Notes under the pieces: model-generated
What the model was told of the DNA's origin: nothing
Seen by the model: the letters and a program-made list of their open reading frames with translations, nothing else
Databases searched by the model: none
Position numbers and translations under genes: made by a program
Source: Streptomyces termitum
GTDB taxonomy: Bacteria > Actinomycetota > Actinomycetes > Streptomycetales > Streptomycetaceae
Reading direction: 5' to 3'
NCBI RefSeq assembly: GCF_014650175.1
Contig: NZ_BMUL01000010.1
Coordinates: 124,001-188,000 of the forward strand
Length of the DNA stretch: 64,000 nucleotides
Shown here: piece by piece, positions 24,601 through 33,276 of the stretch
How positions within the stretch are numbered: position 1 is the stretch's first letter
Layout: each line of letters begins with the position of its first letter

Positions 24601-25170
24601 TCAGGAGCGGGGCAGGACCGTCAGGACGCGCTCGATGAAGGTCTTGAAGTCCGCCATGAAGTCCGCCAGGAACTGCTGCGTCGTCGGGTCCGTGACCTCG
24701 CCGTCCTCCGAGAAGAGGCCCGGCGTGAACTGGATGTACCCCTCCGGGGCGTTCATCTGCGGGGAGTTGCAGAAGCTGAGCACCGAGCGGAGGCTCTGCT
24801 GGGCGACGGCCGTGCCGATCTTGCCCGGGGAGGCACCGATGACGGCGGACGGCTTGTGGGTGAAGGAGTTGGTGCCCCAGGGGCGGCTGGCCCAGTCGAT
24901 GGCGTTCTTGAGGCCGCCGGGGATGGAGCGGTTGTACTCGGGGGTCACGAAGAGGACCGCGTCCACGGACGCGATGGCCTCCTTCAGCGCCCTGCCCTCG
25001 GGCGGGTAGTCGGCGTCGAAGTCGTGGTTGTAGAGGGGGAGGTCCTTGATGGGGATCTCCCGGAACTCCAGCCCCGGCGGGGCGACCCGGATGAGGGCCT
25101 TGGAGAGGATCCGGTTGATGGACTTCGTCGACAGACTGCCGACGAAGTATCCGACCTGGTACGTGGTCAT
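24601..25170 (-). CDS. NADPH-dependent FMN reductase (flavodoxin-like)
   Basis: This 189-residue cytoplasmic enzyme matches the NADPH-dependent FMN reductase/ArsH-like family. The N-terminus has the flavodoxin-fold VGSLSTKSINR phosphate loop, DFDADYPPEGRALKEAIASVDAVLFVTPEYNRSIPGGLKNAIDW is the FMN-binding region, and KPSAVIGASPGKIGTA follows. It would reduce free flavin or quinones using NADPH. It stands upstream of, or alone from, an AspT-type transporter gene on the same strand. Confidence 0.9.
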   Translation of the reverse strand: MTTYQVGYFVGSLSTKSINRILSKALIRVAPPGLEFREIPIKDLPLYNHDFDADYPPEGRALKEAIASVDAVLFVTPEYNRSIPGGLKNAIDWASRPWGTNSFTHKPSAVIGASPGKIGTAVAQQSLRSVLSFCNSPQMNAPEGYIQFTPGLFSEDGEVTDPTTQQFLADFMADFKTFIERVLTVLPRS

Positions 25171-25254
25171 CGTGCCGTTCCGCCTTCCGTGCGGGGTCCC
25201 CGGGCAACCTAACCCGGCCGCCGCTCCCCCGCGACCGGACCGGGCGGGGCCGGT

Positions 25255-26838
25255 TCAGAGGCCGACGATGAGCTGGATGCAGACGATCTTCACCAGGATG
25301 GCGAGGGCGAAGAGGGTGGCGTAACCGGTGTTCACCCGGCTGTCGGAGACCCGGCTGTTGGCGTACGCGGTGATGGCCGGGTTGCCGACGTAGCCGGCGA
25401 GCAGGCCCATCGAGCGCGGGCGGCTCTGGCCCAGGAGGCGGCAGACCAGCAGCATCAGCGCGTAGCTGAGCACCGCGCCGGCCAGCAGGACGGCGAGGAG
25501 CTTGAGCCCGAAGAGCGAGAAGGCGTCGCGGCGGAAGGCGTAGCCGGAGGTGAGGCCGACGCAGGCGAGGAAGACCAGCAGCCCGATCTGGCGCAGGGTC
25601 AGGTTGGCGCGGGTCGGCAGCACCCAGACCAGCGGTCCCGTACGGCGCAGCCGGCCCAGGACCATGGCCGTGACCAGCGGTCCCGCGGCGGTGCCGAGCG
25701 AGAGGACGGTGGAGCCGAGGGTGAGCTTCGGGATGCCGACGAGGAAGCCGGCGGCGAGGCCGAGGCCCATGCTGACGGCGCTGACCTCGCTGACCCTGGC
25801 CTCGGTGTCGCCGAGGTAGGCGGTGACCTCGGCGGTGCGCTCGCGGGGCATGGCGACGCGGATCCGGTCGTCGAGCTGGAGCAGCAGGTCGTCGTGGGCG
25901 AGGAGTTCCTGGTCGCCCCGGCGGACCCGGGTGGCGCGGGCCCCGAAGCGGTCGGCGAGGCCCAGTTCGGCGACCGTGCGGGCGGCGAGGTCGGGGTTGG
26001 TGAGCAGGATGCGGCGGTAGTCGACGACGTCGCGGTGGTACAGGAGGTGCTCGGGCGCCTCGGTGCCGAGGGCGGCGATGCCCGCCTCGACCGCCTCCGG
26101 GCCGCCGACCAGGACCAGCGCGTCGCCGGGGGCGAGCGGGCCGGGGTCGCCGGTGACGATGTGGAGCGTGCCGCCGGCCGGCCGGTGGGCGCTGGCGAGA
26201 AGTTCACCCGAGGCGACGCCGGGGACCTCGGCCCAGCGGGCGGACCGGGTGAGGTCCACCGTGCGGCTGACGAGCCGGTCGGGGAGGCCGGTGCCGGGGT
26301 CGCGGCGGCCGGGCCAGTTCCGCACGGCGGCGACGCCCGCGACGAAGAGGATGGTGAGGACGACGGCCAGGGGGTAGCCGATGGCGTAGCCGGTGGCCGC
26401 CTGGGTGGGGTCGTCGGAGGCGGCCTGGGCGGCGGCCAGGCCGGGGGTGGTGGTGCCGATGCCCGCGTAGCCGCCGGCCAGGAAGGGGCCGGGGATGTCC
26501 AGGAGGCCGCTGCCGAGGAAGCCGACGGCGAGGGCGGTGAGGACGAGGGCGACGACGGCGCCGAGCATCACCGTGAGCTGGGGCCGCAGTTCGCGGAAGA
26601 AGGCCGGTCCGGCCTCCAGGCCGACCGTGTACACGTACAGGGCGAGACCGAGGACGGAGAGCCCCGCGGGGACGGCCGGGCCGATGTCCGGATCCAGCGC
26701 CCCGAGCAGCAGTCCGGCGAAGAGGACGCCCGCCGCGCCGAGCTTCACCGGACCGAAGCGGACCATGCCGAGGAGCGATCCCGCCGCAATGACGATAAAA
26801 AGGGTGAACCACGGATAGTCAGCGAAAAATTGCCACAT
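25255..26838 (-). CDS. AspT/YidE-type aspartate:alanine exchanger family transporter
   Basis: This 527-residue membrane protein has the AAEx layout: about five hydrophobic segments (FTLFIVIAAGSLLGMVRFGPVKLGAAGVLF), a central cytoplasmic region with TrkA-C-like domains (GELLASAHRPAGGTLHIVTGDPG and ELGLADRFGARATRVRRGDQE), then five more segments. The GYAGIGTTTPGLAAAQAAS motif and its partner GLLAGYVGNPAITAYANSRVSDSRVNTGYA are family signatures. The substrate is probably a small carboxylate or amino acid. The gene is divergent from an NDH-2-like gene with a 16-bp inverted repeat between them. Confidence 0.85.
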   Translation of the reverse strand: MWQFFADYPWFTLFIVIAAGSLLGMVRFGPVKLGAAGVLFAGLLLGALDPDIGPAVPAGLSVLGLALYVYTVGLEAGPAFFRELRPQLTVMLGAVVALVLTALAVGFLGSGLLDIPGPFLAGGYAGIGTTTPGLAAAQAASDDPTQAATGYAIGYPLAVVLTILFVAGVAAVRNWPGRRDPGTGLPDRLVSRTVDLTRSARWAEVPGVASGELLASAHRPAGGTLHIVTGDPGPLAPGDALVLVGGPEAVEAGIAALGTEAPEHLLYHRDVVDYRRILLTNPDLAARTVAELGLADRFGARATRVRRGDQELLAHDDLLLQLDDRIRVAMPRERTAEVTAYLGDTEARVSEVSAVSMGLGLAAGFLVGIPKLTLGSTVLSLGTAAGPLVTAMVLGRLRRTGPLVWVLPTRANLTLRQIGLLVFLACVGLTSGYAFRRDAFSLFGLKLLAVLLAGAVLSYALMLLVCRLLGQSRPRSMGLLAGYVGNPAITAYANSRVSDSRVNTGYATLFALAILVKIVCIQLIVGL

Positions 26839-26841
26839 GCT

Positions 26842-26857
26842 CCTATGCAGTCATAGG
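26842..26857. promoter_or_regulatory. Inverted repeat CCTATG-N4-CATAGG in divergent promoter
   Basis: Perfect 6-bp arms around 4 nt lie 3 nt upstream of the AspT-type start and 39 nt upstream of the NDH-2-like start. Its position and symmetry suit an operator that acts on both genes. Confidence 0.45.
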
Positions 26858-26896
26858 GGACGGCACTTTGCACGCTCATACGGAAGGGCGGACAGC

Positions 26897-28264
26897 GTGA
26901 CGCGACCGAGGATCCTCGTGGTGGGCGCCGGTTTCGCCGGAGTGGGCTGTGTGAAGCGGCTCGAACGCCGGCTGACGGAGCGGGAGGCGCGGATCACGCT
27001 GCTCTCCCCGTTCTCGTACCAGCTCTACCTGCCCCTGCTGCCCCAGGTCGCCTCGGGCGTCCTGACCCCCCAGTCGGTGGCCCTGTCGCTGCGGCGCAGC
27101 CAGAAGCACCGGACGCGGATCGTGCCCGGCGGCGCGGTGGGCGTGGACACGGCGGCGAAAGCCGTGGTGGTCCGGACGATCACCGGGGAGTACGACGTGG
27201 AGCCGTACGACCATCTGGTGCTCGCGCCCGGCAGTGTGACCCGGACCTTCGACATCCCGGGCCTGGCCGACCACGCCCGGGGCATGAAGACGCTGGCCGA
27301 GGCGGCCTACCTCCGCGACCACGTGATCTCCCAGCTCGACCTGGCGGACGCCAGCGAGGACGAGGCCGAGCGGGCGGCGCGGCTGCAGTTCGTGGTGGTC
27401 GGCGGCGGCTACGCGGGCACCGAGACCGCCGCCTGCCTCCAGCTGCTCACCCACAACGCCGTCAAGCGCTATCCGCGCCTCGACCCGGCCCTGATCAAGT
27501 GGCACCTGGTGGACATCGCGCCGAAGCTCATGCCCGAGCTGGGCGACAAGCTGGGGTCGGCCGCCATGAAGATCCTCACCGAGCGGGGCATCCAGGTCTC
27601 GCTGGGGGTCTCGGTGGCCTCGGTGGACGACGAGAACGTCACCCTGACGGACGGCCGGGTGCTGCCCTGCCGGACCCTCGTCTGGACGGCCGGCGTGGCG
27701 GCGAGCCCGCTGATCGGCACGGTCGGCGCGGAGACCGTGCGCGGCCGGCTCGCGGTCACCCCGGAGATGACGGTGCCCGGGGTGGAGAACCTGTGGGCGC
27801 TCGGCGACGCGGCGGCGGTGCCGGACCTCGCCAAGGGCGAGGAGGGCGCGGTCTGCCCGCCGACCGCCCAGCACGCGATGCGGCAGGGCAAGGCGCTCGC
27901 CGACAACCTGGTGGCGACGCTGCGCGGGGAGGCCCTGCGGCCGTACACCCACAAGGACCTGGGGCTCGTGGTGGACCTCGGCGGCATGGACGGGGTGTCG
28001 AAGCCGCTGGGCGTGGAGCTGCACGGGGCGGCGGCGCAGGCGGTGGCCCGCGGCTACCACTGGGCGGCGCTGCGGACCCATGTGGCGAAGGCCCGGGTGA
28101 TGACGAACTGGCTGCTGAACGCGGCGGCCGGGGACGACTACGTGCGGATGGGGTTCCTGGCCTCGAAGGCGGGGACGCTGCGGGACTTCGAGTACACCGA
28201 CGCCTATCTGACACCGGAGCAGGTGCGGGAGCACACCGGGGCGTTCCGGGGAGCGGCCCGCTGA
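26897..28264 (+). CDS. NAD(P)/FAD-dependent oxidoreductase, type II NADH dehydrogenase-like
   Basis: This 455-residue flavoprotein starts at GTG 26897 after GGAAGGGCGG. The first Rossmann motif is VVGAGFAGVGC (FAD) and the second VVVGGGYAGTETA (NADH), about 165 residues later. A NLWALGDAAAVPD motif binds the FAD ribityl chain, and CPPTAQHAMRQGKALADNL follows, as in NDH-2 enzymes. The C-terminal region carries amphipathic stretches for peripheral membrane attachment. It would oxidise NADH and reduce quinone without proton pumping. It is divergent from the AspT-type transporter. Confidence 0.87.
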   Translation: MTRPRILVVGAGFAGVGCVKRLERRLTEREARITLLSPFSYQLYLPLLPQVASGVLTPQSVALSLRRSQKHRTRIVPGGAVGVDTAAKAVVVRTITGEYDVEPYDHLVLAPGSVTRTFDIPGLADHARGMKTLAEAAYLRDHVISQLDLADASEDEAERAARLQFVVVGGGYAGTETAACLQLLTHNAVKRYPRLDPALIKWHLVDIAPKLMPELGDKLGSAAMKILTERGIQVSLGVSVASVDDENVTLTDGRVLPCRTLVWTAGVAASPLIGTVGAETVRGRLAVTPEMTVPGVENLWALGDAAAVPDLAKGEEGAVCPPTAQHAMRQGKALADNLVATLRGEALRPYTHKDLGLVVDLGGMDGVSKPLGVELHGAAAQAVARGYHWAALRTHVAKARVMTNWLLNAAAGDDYVRMGFLASKAGTLRDFEYTDAYLTPEQVREHTGAFRGAAR

Positions 28265-28301
28265 GCCGCTCCCCCGGTGTCCGGCCCCCGGCCGTCGTCC
28301 C

Positions 28302-29069
28302 TCAGCGGGCGAGGTCGGGGGCCGGTCCCATGGCGATCACGGGGTCGGCGGCCGGGTCGAGGAGGACCAGGAGGGCGCGCAGGTCCTCGCGGTGGAGGGC
28401 GACGCACGCCTGGGTGGGGCCGCCGTGGTCGACGTGGATCCAGACGCCGCCGCCCTTGCCCGCGCCGAGCGGGCGCTCCTTGTCGAGCGGGGTGCGGCCG
28501 GGGACGCGGTTGTAGTCGATGGCGATGACGTGGTCGAAGGAGCCTTCGAGGGGTTCGCCCTCGAAGCCGGTGCCGCTGATGGCGAACTGGGGGTCCTCGT
28601 CGTAGGGGAGCCGGGAGCCGGGGTTGGGCAGCCGGCCGCCGGCGTCGCCGATGCGGTAGACGCCGATGGGGGTGCGCAGGTCGCCGGCGGAGTGGTCGGC
28701 GGTCCAGCCGCGCAGGGCGTTGTGGACGGTCCAGGGGCCGCCCGCGGTGGTCCACCGGCCCTTCGTCCGCTGGTGCAGGACGGCGGTGGCGGTGTTGCTG
28801 TTCTCGGTGGTGCCGGTGACGACGAGGACCTGGTCGGTGCCGTCGGGGACGCGGGCCCGGGTGAGCGGGCCGAGGCCGGGGACGCGCGCGGCGGCTTCGG
28901 GGCGGGCGTCGGTGGCCCGGCCCGCGGGGGCCGTGGCGGAGGCCGGCGGGCGGGCGGGGGCGGGCGGGGCGGCGGGCTCGGGGGTCGCGCAGCCGCTGAG
29001 CAGCAGGGCCGCGCACAGGGTGCCGGCGCCGAGCAGCGCGGGGACGCCCTTGCGGGCGGGGGCGGGCAT
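28302..29069 (-). CDS. L,D-transpeptidase-like (YkuD-fold) lipoprotein
   Basis: This 255-residue protein starts at ATG 29069. A lipoprotein signal ends in LLLSGC and is followed by an Ala/Pro-rich linker. The catalytic domain runs from about residue 75. It includes TPIGVYRIGD, HVIAIDYNR and the active-site region HVDHGGPTQACVAL, where the Cys is the expected nucleophile and the His upstream completes the pair. This is the short variant with GPTQAC in place of the usual S-x-GC. It would crosslink or trim peptidoglycan outside the membrane. Confidence 0.8.
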   Translation of the reverse strand: MPAPARKGVPALLGAGTLCAALLLSGCATPEPAAPPAPARPPASATAPAGRATDARPEAAARVPGLGPLTRARVPDGTDQVLVVTGTTENSNTATAVLHQRTKGRWTTAGGPWTVHNALRGWTADHSAGDLRTPIGVYRIGDAGGRLPNPGSRLPYDEDPQFAISGTGFEGEPLEGSFDHVIAIDYNRVPGRTPLDKERPLGAGKGGGVWIHVDHGGPTQACVALHREDLRALLVLLDPAADPVIAMGPAPDLAR

Positions 29070-29226
29070 GGGAGGGCTCCTCCTGGCCGGGGGCAGTGGA
29101 CCGATCCGTACCCGATCGGGGCGCGGCGCTGCGCGCGGCGGCGGTGGCCCACCCGTACGGCGGAGCGGGCGGGAGCGGGTGCGGAAAGGGGTTGACCGGG
29201 CGGTGGAGGGGCGGTTGGCTGCGCGG

Positions 29227-29685
29227 ATGGACGATCTTGGGAAGTGCGGCGGGCTGCGGGTGGTGCCGGCGGTGGACGGGGCGGAACTGGCGGACTGGCG
29301 CGCGGTGCACAACGCGATCATTCCGACGGCGCCGCTCTCCCCCGCCGAGGTGCGGGAGCGGGCGGGGCGGAACCGGCTGGAGGTGGCCTACCTGGACGGG
29401 GTGGCGGTGGGCTGTTCGACGGTGCGGCCGCCCGACGGGGAGACGCCGGCGGTGACGGTGATCGCGCGGATCCTGCCGGCGTACCGGCGGCGGGGGTTCG
29501 GGACGGCGCTGTACGAGCGGGGCCTTGCGCACGCCCGGACGCTGAGCGGCGCGGGGGTGGGGACGGTGGTCCTGGCGTCGAACGAGGAGGGGCTGCGGTT
29601 CGCGCTGGCGCGGGGCTTCACGGAGGTGGAGCGGTATCTGCTGCCGGGTGACACGGTCCCGTTCGTGGACCTGCTGCTGGACTGA
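29227..29685 (+). CDS. GNAT family N-acetyltransferase
   Basis: This 152-residue protein has VTVIARILPAYRRRGFGTALYERGLAHAR as the acetyl-CoA binding motif A, and later VVLASNEEGLRFALARGFTEVERYL, the standard C-terminal GNAT strand-helix. The start ATG 29227 has only a weak ribosome-binding site. The substrate is unknown. The gene lies between an L,D-transpeptidase gene transcribed away from it and the following oxidoreductase operon. Confidence 0.8.
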   Translation: MDDLGKCGGLRVVPAVDGAELADWRAVHNAIIPTAPLSPAEVRERAGRNRLEVAYLDGVAVGCSTVRPPDGETPAVTVIARILPAYRRRGFGTALYERGLAHARTLSGAGVGTVVLASNEEGLRFALARGFTEVERYLLPGDTVPFVDLLLD

Positions 29686-29707
29686 TCTCCCTTACGCGAG
29701 AACAGAT

Positions 29708-29722
29708 CTGACGTTACGTCAG
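29708..29722. promoter_or_regulatory. Operator-like palindrome CTGACGTTACGTCAG
   Basis: A perfect 15-bp palindrome with a single central T lies 53 nt upstream of the oxidoreductase/AhpD operon, in a short AT-richer patch. Its size and symmetry match TetR-family operators. No TetR gene adjoins it. Confidence 0.65.
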
Positions 29723-29775
29723 TTATTGTCGCCGCGGGTCTGGGAACCTCCGGCGCCCGGCGCTACCCTCCGCGC

Positions 29776-30855
29776 ATGATACGGACGGTGGTGTGGGGAA
29801 CCGGAAATGTCGGGCGGGCGGCCATCCGGGCCGTCGACGCCCACCCCGGCCTCGAACTCGCGGCGGTCCTGGTCGCCGATCCGGCCAAGCGGGGCCGGGA
29901 CGCGGGCGACCTCGCGGGGCTCGGGCACGCGCTGGGCGTGGCGGCGACCGACGACGTCGGGGCGGTCCTCGCGGCCCGCCCCCGGGCCGTGGTGTACGCG
30001 GCCTCCGGCGACGTGCGGCCCGACGGGGCCCTGGCGGACGTGGTGCGGGCGGTCGGGGCGGGCGCGGTGGTGGTGACGCCCTCGCTGTACCCGCTGTACG
30101 ACCCGCGCGGCGCGCCGCCGGAGTTCCGCGACCCGGTGCTGGCGGCGGTGGCCTCCGGCGGCGGGTCGCTGTTCGCCTCCGGGGTGGACCCGGGCTGGGG
30201 CAACGACGTGCTGCCGCTGCTGGTCAGCGGGCTCGGCACGGTGGTGGACGCGGTCCGCTGCCAGGAGGTCTTCGACTACTCGACGTACGAGCAGGAGTTC
30301 TCCGTACGGGAGTTGATCGGGATGGGCAGACCGCTCGGGTACGAACCGCCGATGCTCCTGCCCTCGGTCCCGACGATGGTGTGGGGCGGGCAGATCCGGC
30401 TGATGGCGCGGGCGCTCGGCGCCGAACTGGAGGAGATCCGCGAGACGGTGGACCGCCGGCCGCTGGAGGAGACCGTCACGACCCGGACGATGGGCTCCTT
30501 CGAGGCGGGCACGCAGGGCGCGGTCCGCTTCGAGGTGCAGGGGATCGTCGGCGGCGAGCCCCGCATCGTCATCGAGCACGTGACCCGGATCCACCCGTCC
30601 TGCGCGCCGGACTGGCCGGTGCCGCCGGACGGGGCCGGGGCGCACCGGGTGATCGTCGAGGGGCGGCCGCGGATCGAGGTCACCGTGGCGGCCACCGACG
30701 AGGACGAGAACCGGGCCGCGGGCGGGAACGCCACGGCGGTGGGGCGGCTGGTCGGGGCCATCGACTGGCTCGCGGCGGCGGAGCCGGGGCTGTACGACGC
30801 GCTGGACGTGCCGATGCGCCCGGCGGTGGGGAAGCTGGGAAGGAGCCCGCGATGA
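29776..30855 (+). CDS. NAD(P)H-dependent dihydrodipicolinate reductase-like oxidoreductase
   Basis: This 359-residue protein opens with the Rossmann motif VVWGTGNVGRAAIRAV and continues with LEAAVLVADPAKRGRDAG-like cofactor recognition, then VVYAASGD and the substrate-side domain (GVDPGWGNDVLPLL). It belongs to the DapB-related group that includes 2,4-diaminopentanoate dehydrogenase. Actinobacteria carry several copies, often beside steroid or lipid catabolic genes. It overlaps the next gene by 4 nt (ATGA), so the two are translationally coupled. Confidence 0.8.
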   Translation: MIRTVVWGTGNVGRAAIRAVDAHPGLELAAVLVADPAKRGRDAGDLAGLGHALGVAATDDVGAVLAARPRAVVYAASGDVRPDGALADVVRAVGAGAVVVTPSLYPLYDPRGAPPEFRDPVLAAVASGGGSLFASGVDPGWGNDVLPLLVSGLGTVVDAVRCQEVFDYSTYEQEFSVRELIGMGRPLGYEPPMLLPSVPTMVWGGQIRLMARALGAELEEIRETVDRRPLEETVTTRTMGSFEAGTQGAVRFEVQGIVGGEPRIVIEHVTRIHPSCAPDWPVPPDGAGAHRVIVEGRPRIEVTVAATDEDENRAAGGNATAVGRLVGAIDWLAAAEPGLYDALDVPMRPAVGKLGRSPR

Positions 30856-31340
30856 TCATCGACATCCCCGAGGGGCAGGAGCCGATCGGGTACGTGTGGG
30901 GCGACATGGTCCCGGAGATCGGGACGGCGGCGGCGAACTTCTCGCTGTCGGTGTACGCGCACACCACCCTGGGGCTGCGCGAGTTCGAGGCGGCGCGGCT
31001 GCGGATCGCGCAGATCAACGGCTGCGGCTTCTGCCTGGACTGGCGGACCGACCGGGACGGCGTGAAGGTCGAGGAGGGCTTCGACGAGGTGGTCGCGGCC
31101 TGGCGGACCACGGAGGTCTCGGAGTCGTTCGACGAGCGGACCCGGCTGGCGGCGGAGTACGCGGAGCGGTACGCGCTCGACCACCACGGTCTGGACGAGG
31201 AGTTCTGGTCCCGGATGACCGCCCGCTACAGCCAGGCGGAGATCGTGGAGCTGACGATGAGCCTGGGCTCGTGGCTGGCCTTCGGCCGGCTCAACCGGGT
31301 GCTGGGGCTCGACGAGGTGTGCGTGCTGCCGACGGGGTGA
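30852..31340 (+). CDS. Carboxymuconolactone decarboxylase/AhpD-like protein
   Basis: This 162-residue helical protein has FEAARLRIAQINGCGFCLDWRTDRD, with the CGFC motif of the AhpD/CMD family; the two Cys are two residues apart as in AhpD. It could be a thiol-dependent peroxidase or reductase or, less likely, a decarboxylase. It is coupled to the upstream oxidoreductase and ends at a strong bidirectional terminator facing cholesterol oxidase. Confidence 0.82.
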   Translation: MIIDIPEGQEPIGYVWGDMVPEIGTAAANFSLSVYAHTTLGLREFEAARLRIAQINGCGFCLDWRTDRDGVKVEEGFDEVVAAWRTTEVSESFDERTRLAAEYAERYALDHHGLDEEFWSRMTARYSQAEIVELTMSLGSWLAFGRLNRVLGLDEVCVLPTG

Positions 31341-31355
31341 GGCGGTGCGCGCGAA

Positions 31356-31387
31356 GGGGCCGGCCGGTGTCCGCACCGGCCGGCCCC
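31356..31387. terminator. Bidirectional hairpin terminator
   Basis: Perfect 14-bp arms (GGGGCCGGCCGGTG and its complement) close a 4-nt loop between the convergent AhpD-like and cholesterol oxidase genes. No U-tract is present on either strand, as is common in Streptomyces. Confidence 0.8.
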
Positions 31388-31404
31388 GTGCGTCGCGGCC
31401 GTGC

Positions 31405-33054
31405 TCAGAAGTCCTCGGCGATGATGCGCTCGATGTTGCGCTCGGCGAGGGCGGTGATGGTGACGAACGGGTTGACGCTGGTGTTGCCCGGGATGAGCGA
31501 GCCGTCGATGGCGTACAGGCCCGGGTGGCCGTGGAGGCGGCCGTGGTTGTCGGTGGCACGGTCGAGGACGGCGCCGCCGAGGGGGTGGTAGGTGAGGTGG
31601 TCGCCCCAGATCTTGTAGGCGCCGAAGAGGTCGCTGCGGTAGATCGTCCCCTCCTTGGCGTTGATCTTGTCGAAGATGGACTTGGCCATGTCGATGGAGG
31701 TCTGCTTCCAGGCCCGGTCCCAGCTGAGGTCCACCCGGCCGGTGGCCGGGTTCCAGCTGAACTCGGCGCGGCGCGGGGTGCGGGTGATGGAGAGGTAGAA
31801 GGAGGCGTAGGTCTCGATGCCGGTGGGCAGCGGGGCGACCTCGGCGAAGGCGCCGCCCGCCTCCCAGTTGTCGATGCCGGCGGTGGGCATGGCGGACTGG
31901 AGCTTGCCGGTGGGGTCCCACATGTGGTTGGCGCGCCCGCACATGACGTTGCCGTTGTCGCCCCAGCCCTTGCCGATGTGCTCGTTGAGGCCGGGCAGCG
32001 CGCCGGTGGCCTTGAGGCGGGTGAGGAGCTTGCTGGTGCCGACGCTGCCGGCGGCGAAGAAGACCCGGTCGGCGCGGACGGTCTTGGTGGCGAGGACGGC
32101 GCCGGTGGTGTCGATCTGGTCGATGGCGACCGTGTAGCCGCCGGTGGCAGCCGGGCTGACCGAGGTGACGCGGTGGAGGGCGGAGACGCTGACCCGGCCG
32201 GTGGCGGCGGCCTGGGCGAGGTAGGTCTTCTGGAGGCTCTTCTTGCCGTGGTTGTTGCCGTAGATGACCTCGCCCGCCAGCGCGGACTTCGGCACCGCCC
32301 CGGCGGCCTCCTGCTTCATGTAGTCCCAGTCGTAGACGTTGGGCACGAAGACGAAGGGGAAGCCGGAGCGCTGGGCGTGCTTGCGGCCGACGCGGGCGTA
32401 CTGGTAGGCGTCGGCGCCCTCCCACCAGTTCTGGTCCACCTCGGTGACGCCCAGGCCCGCGTTGGCGCGCGGGTAGTAGGTGGCGTACATCTCGGCCGGG
32501 TCGACGGTGGGGAGGATCTCGGGGAAGCGGTCCCGGAGCGGGGTGACGGCCATGCCGCCGTTGACGAGGGAGCCGCCGCCGACGCCCCGGCCCTGGTAGA
32601 CGGTGATGCCCGCGAAGTCCTCGGCGTCGAGGATGCCGGTGTGGCAGGGGACGTCCTTGTCGAGGGGGAAGCCGAGGAACTGGCTCAGCGGCTGCTTGGT
32701 GCGGCCGCGCAGCCAGAAGGAGCGGTAGTCGGGCTTGGTGGTGTTGGCGAAGACCTTGCCGTCGGGGCCGGGGGTGTCCCACGCCTGGCCCATCTCGATC
32801 ATGTGGACGTCGACGCCTGCGCGGGCGAGCCGGAGGGCGGCGACCGAGCCGCCGTAGCCGGTGCCGATGACGAGGGCGCGGACGTGGGAGCCGTCGGGGA
32901 CGGGGGTGAGATCGAGGCCGGGGACCTCGGCGCGGGCGGGTCCGGCGGTGTGGGCGGCGAGGGCGGCGGCGCCGAGAAGAGAACCTGTTCCCGCGAGAAA
33001 GCGGCGGCGGCTGAATCCGTCGGTTCCCGGGACGGACAGGGGGTGTCCACTCAT
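31405..33054 (-). CDS. choA: Secreted cholesterol oxidase (GMC-like flavoenzyme, class I)
   Basis: This 549-residue protein starts at ATG 33054 after GAGGAAG. A twin-arginine signal (SRRRFLAGTGSLLGAAALAAH) exports it already folded. The FAD motif GTGYGGSVAALRLARAGVDVHMIE follows, then GRGVGGGSLVNGGMAV, which contacts the flavin. The region near the C-terminus, WGDHLTYHPLGGAVLD, holds the active-site His, and NPFVTITALAERN ends the fold. It oxidises and isomerises cholesterol to cholest-4-en-3-one outside the cell. Its start region carries a 14-bp palindrome, so it is probably repressor controlled. Confidence 0.93.
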   Translation of the reverse strand: MSGHPLSVPGTDGFSRRRFLAGTGSLLGAAALAAHTAGPARAEVPGLDLTPVPDGSHVRALVIGTGYGGSVAALRLARAGVDVHMIEMGQAWDTPGPDGKVFANTTKPDYRSFWLRGRTKQPLSQFLGFPLDKDVPCHTGILDAEDFAGITVYQGRGVGGGSLVNGGMAVTPLRDRFPEILPTVDPAEMYATYYPRANAGLGVTEVDQNWWEGADAYQYARVGRKHAQRSGFPFVFVPNVYDWDYMKQEAAGAVPKSALAGEVIYGNNHGKKSLQKTYLAQAAATGRVSVSALHRVTSVSPAATGGYTVAIDQIDTTGAVLATKTVRADRVFFAAGSVGTSKLLTRLKATGALPGLNEHIGKGWGDNGNVMCGRANHMWDPTGKLQSAMPTAGIDNWEAGGAFAEVAPLPTGIETYASFYLSITRTPRRAEFSWNPATGRVDLSWDRAWKQTSIDMAKSIFDKINAKEGTIYRSDLFGAYKIWGDHLTYHPLGGAVLDRATDNHGRLHGHPGLYAIDGSLIPGNTSVNPFVTITALAERNIERIIAEDF

Positions 33055-33064
33055 GTGATCTTCC

Positions 33065-33078
33065 TCACTCGCGAGTGA
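33065..33078. promoter_or_regulatory. Operator-like palindrome TCACTCGCGAGTGA
   Basis: A perfect 14-bp palindrome lies directly upstream of the cholesterol oxidase ribosome-binding site. On the minus strand, weak GTGACT and TAGAAC hexamers 17 nt apart lie further upstream, so a bound repressor would sit over the transcript start. Confidence 0.6.
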
Positions 33079-33170
33079 ATGGGAACACGTTCTACGACCG
33101 GGCGTCGAGGAAGTCACGAGAAACCGACGGGTAACTTTCCGGCGGGTACGGGGCGTCGCGCCCACGCGGA

Positions 33171-33199
33171 AGGCCCGCGCCGGAGAGCGGCGCGGGCCT
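33171..33199 (-). terminator. Hairpin downstream of asparaginase gene
   Basis: Arms of 12 bp (AGGCCCGCGCCG and its complement) with a 5-nt loop lie 78 nt after the asparaginase stop codon, between it and the cholesterol oxidase promoter. Confidence 0.65.
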
Positions 33200-33276
33200 C
33201 GGGGTGCGTCACCGGCTCACGGGCGGAGGAGGGGGGAGTTTCACGCCCGCGAGCCGGTGTTCAGGGGGTGCCGCCG

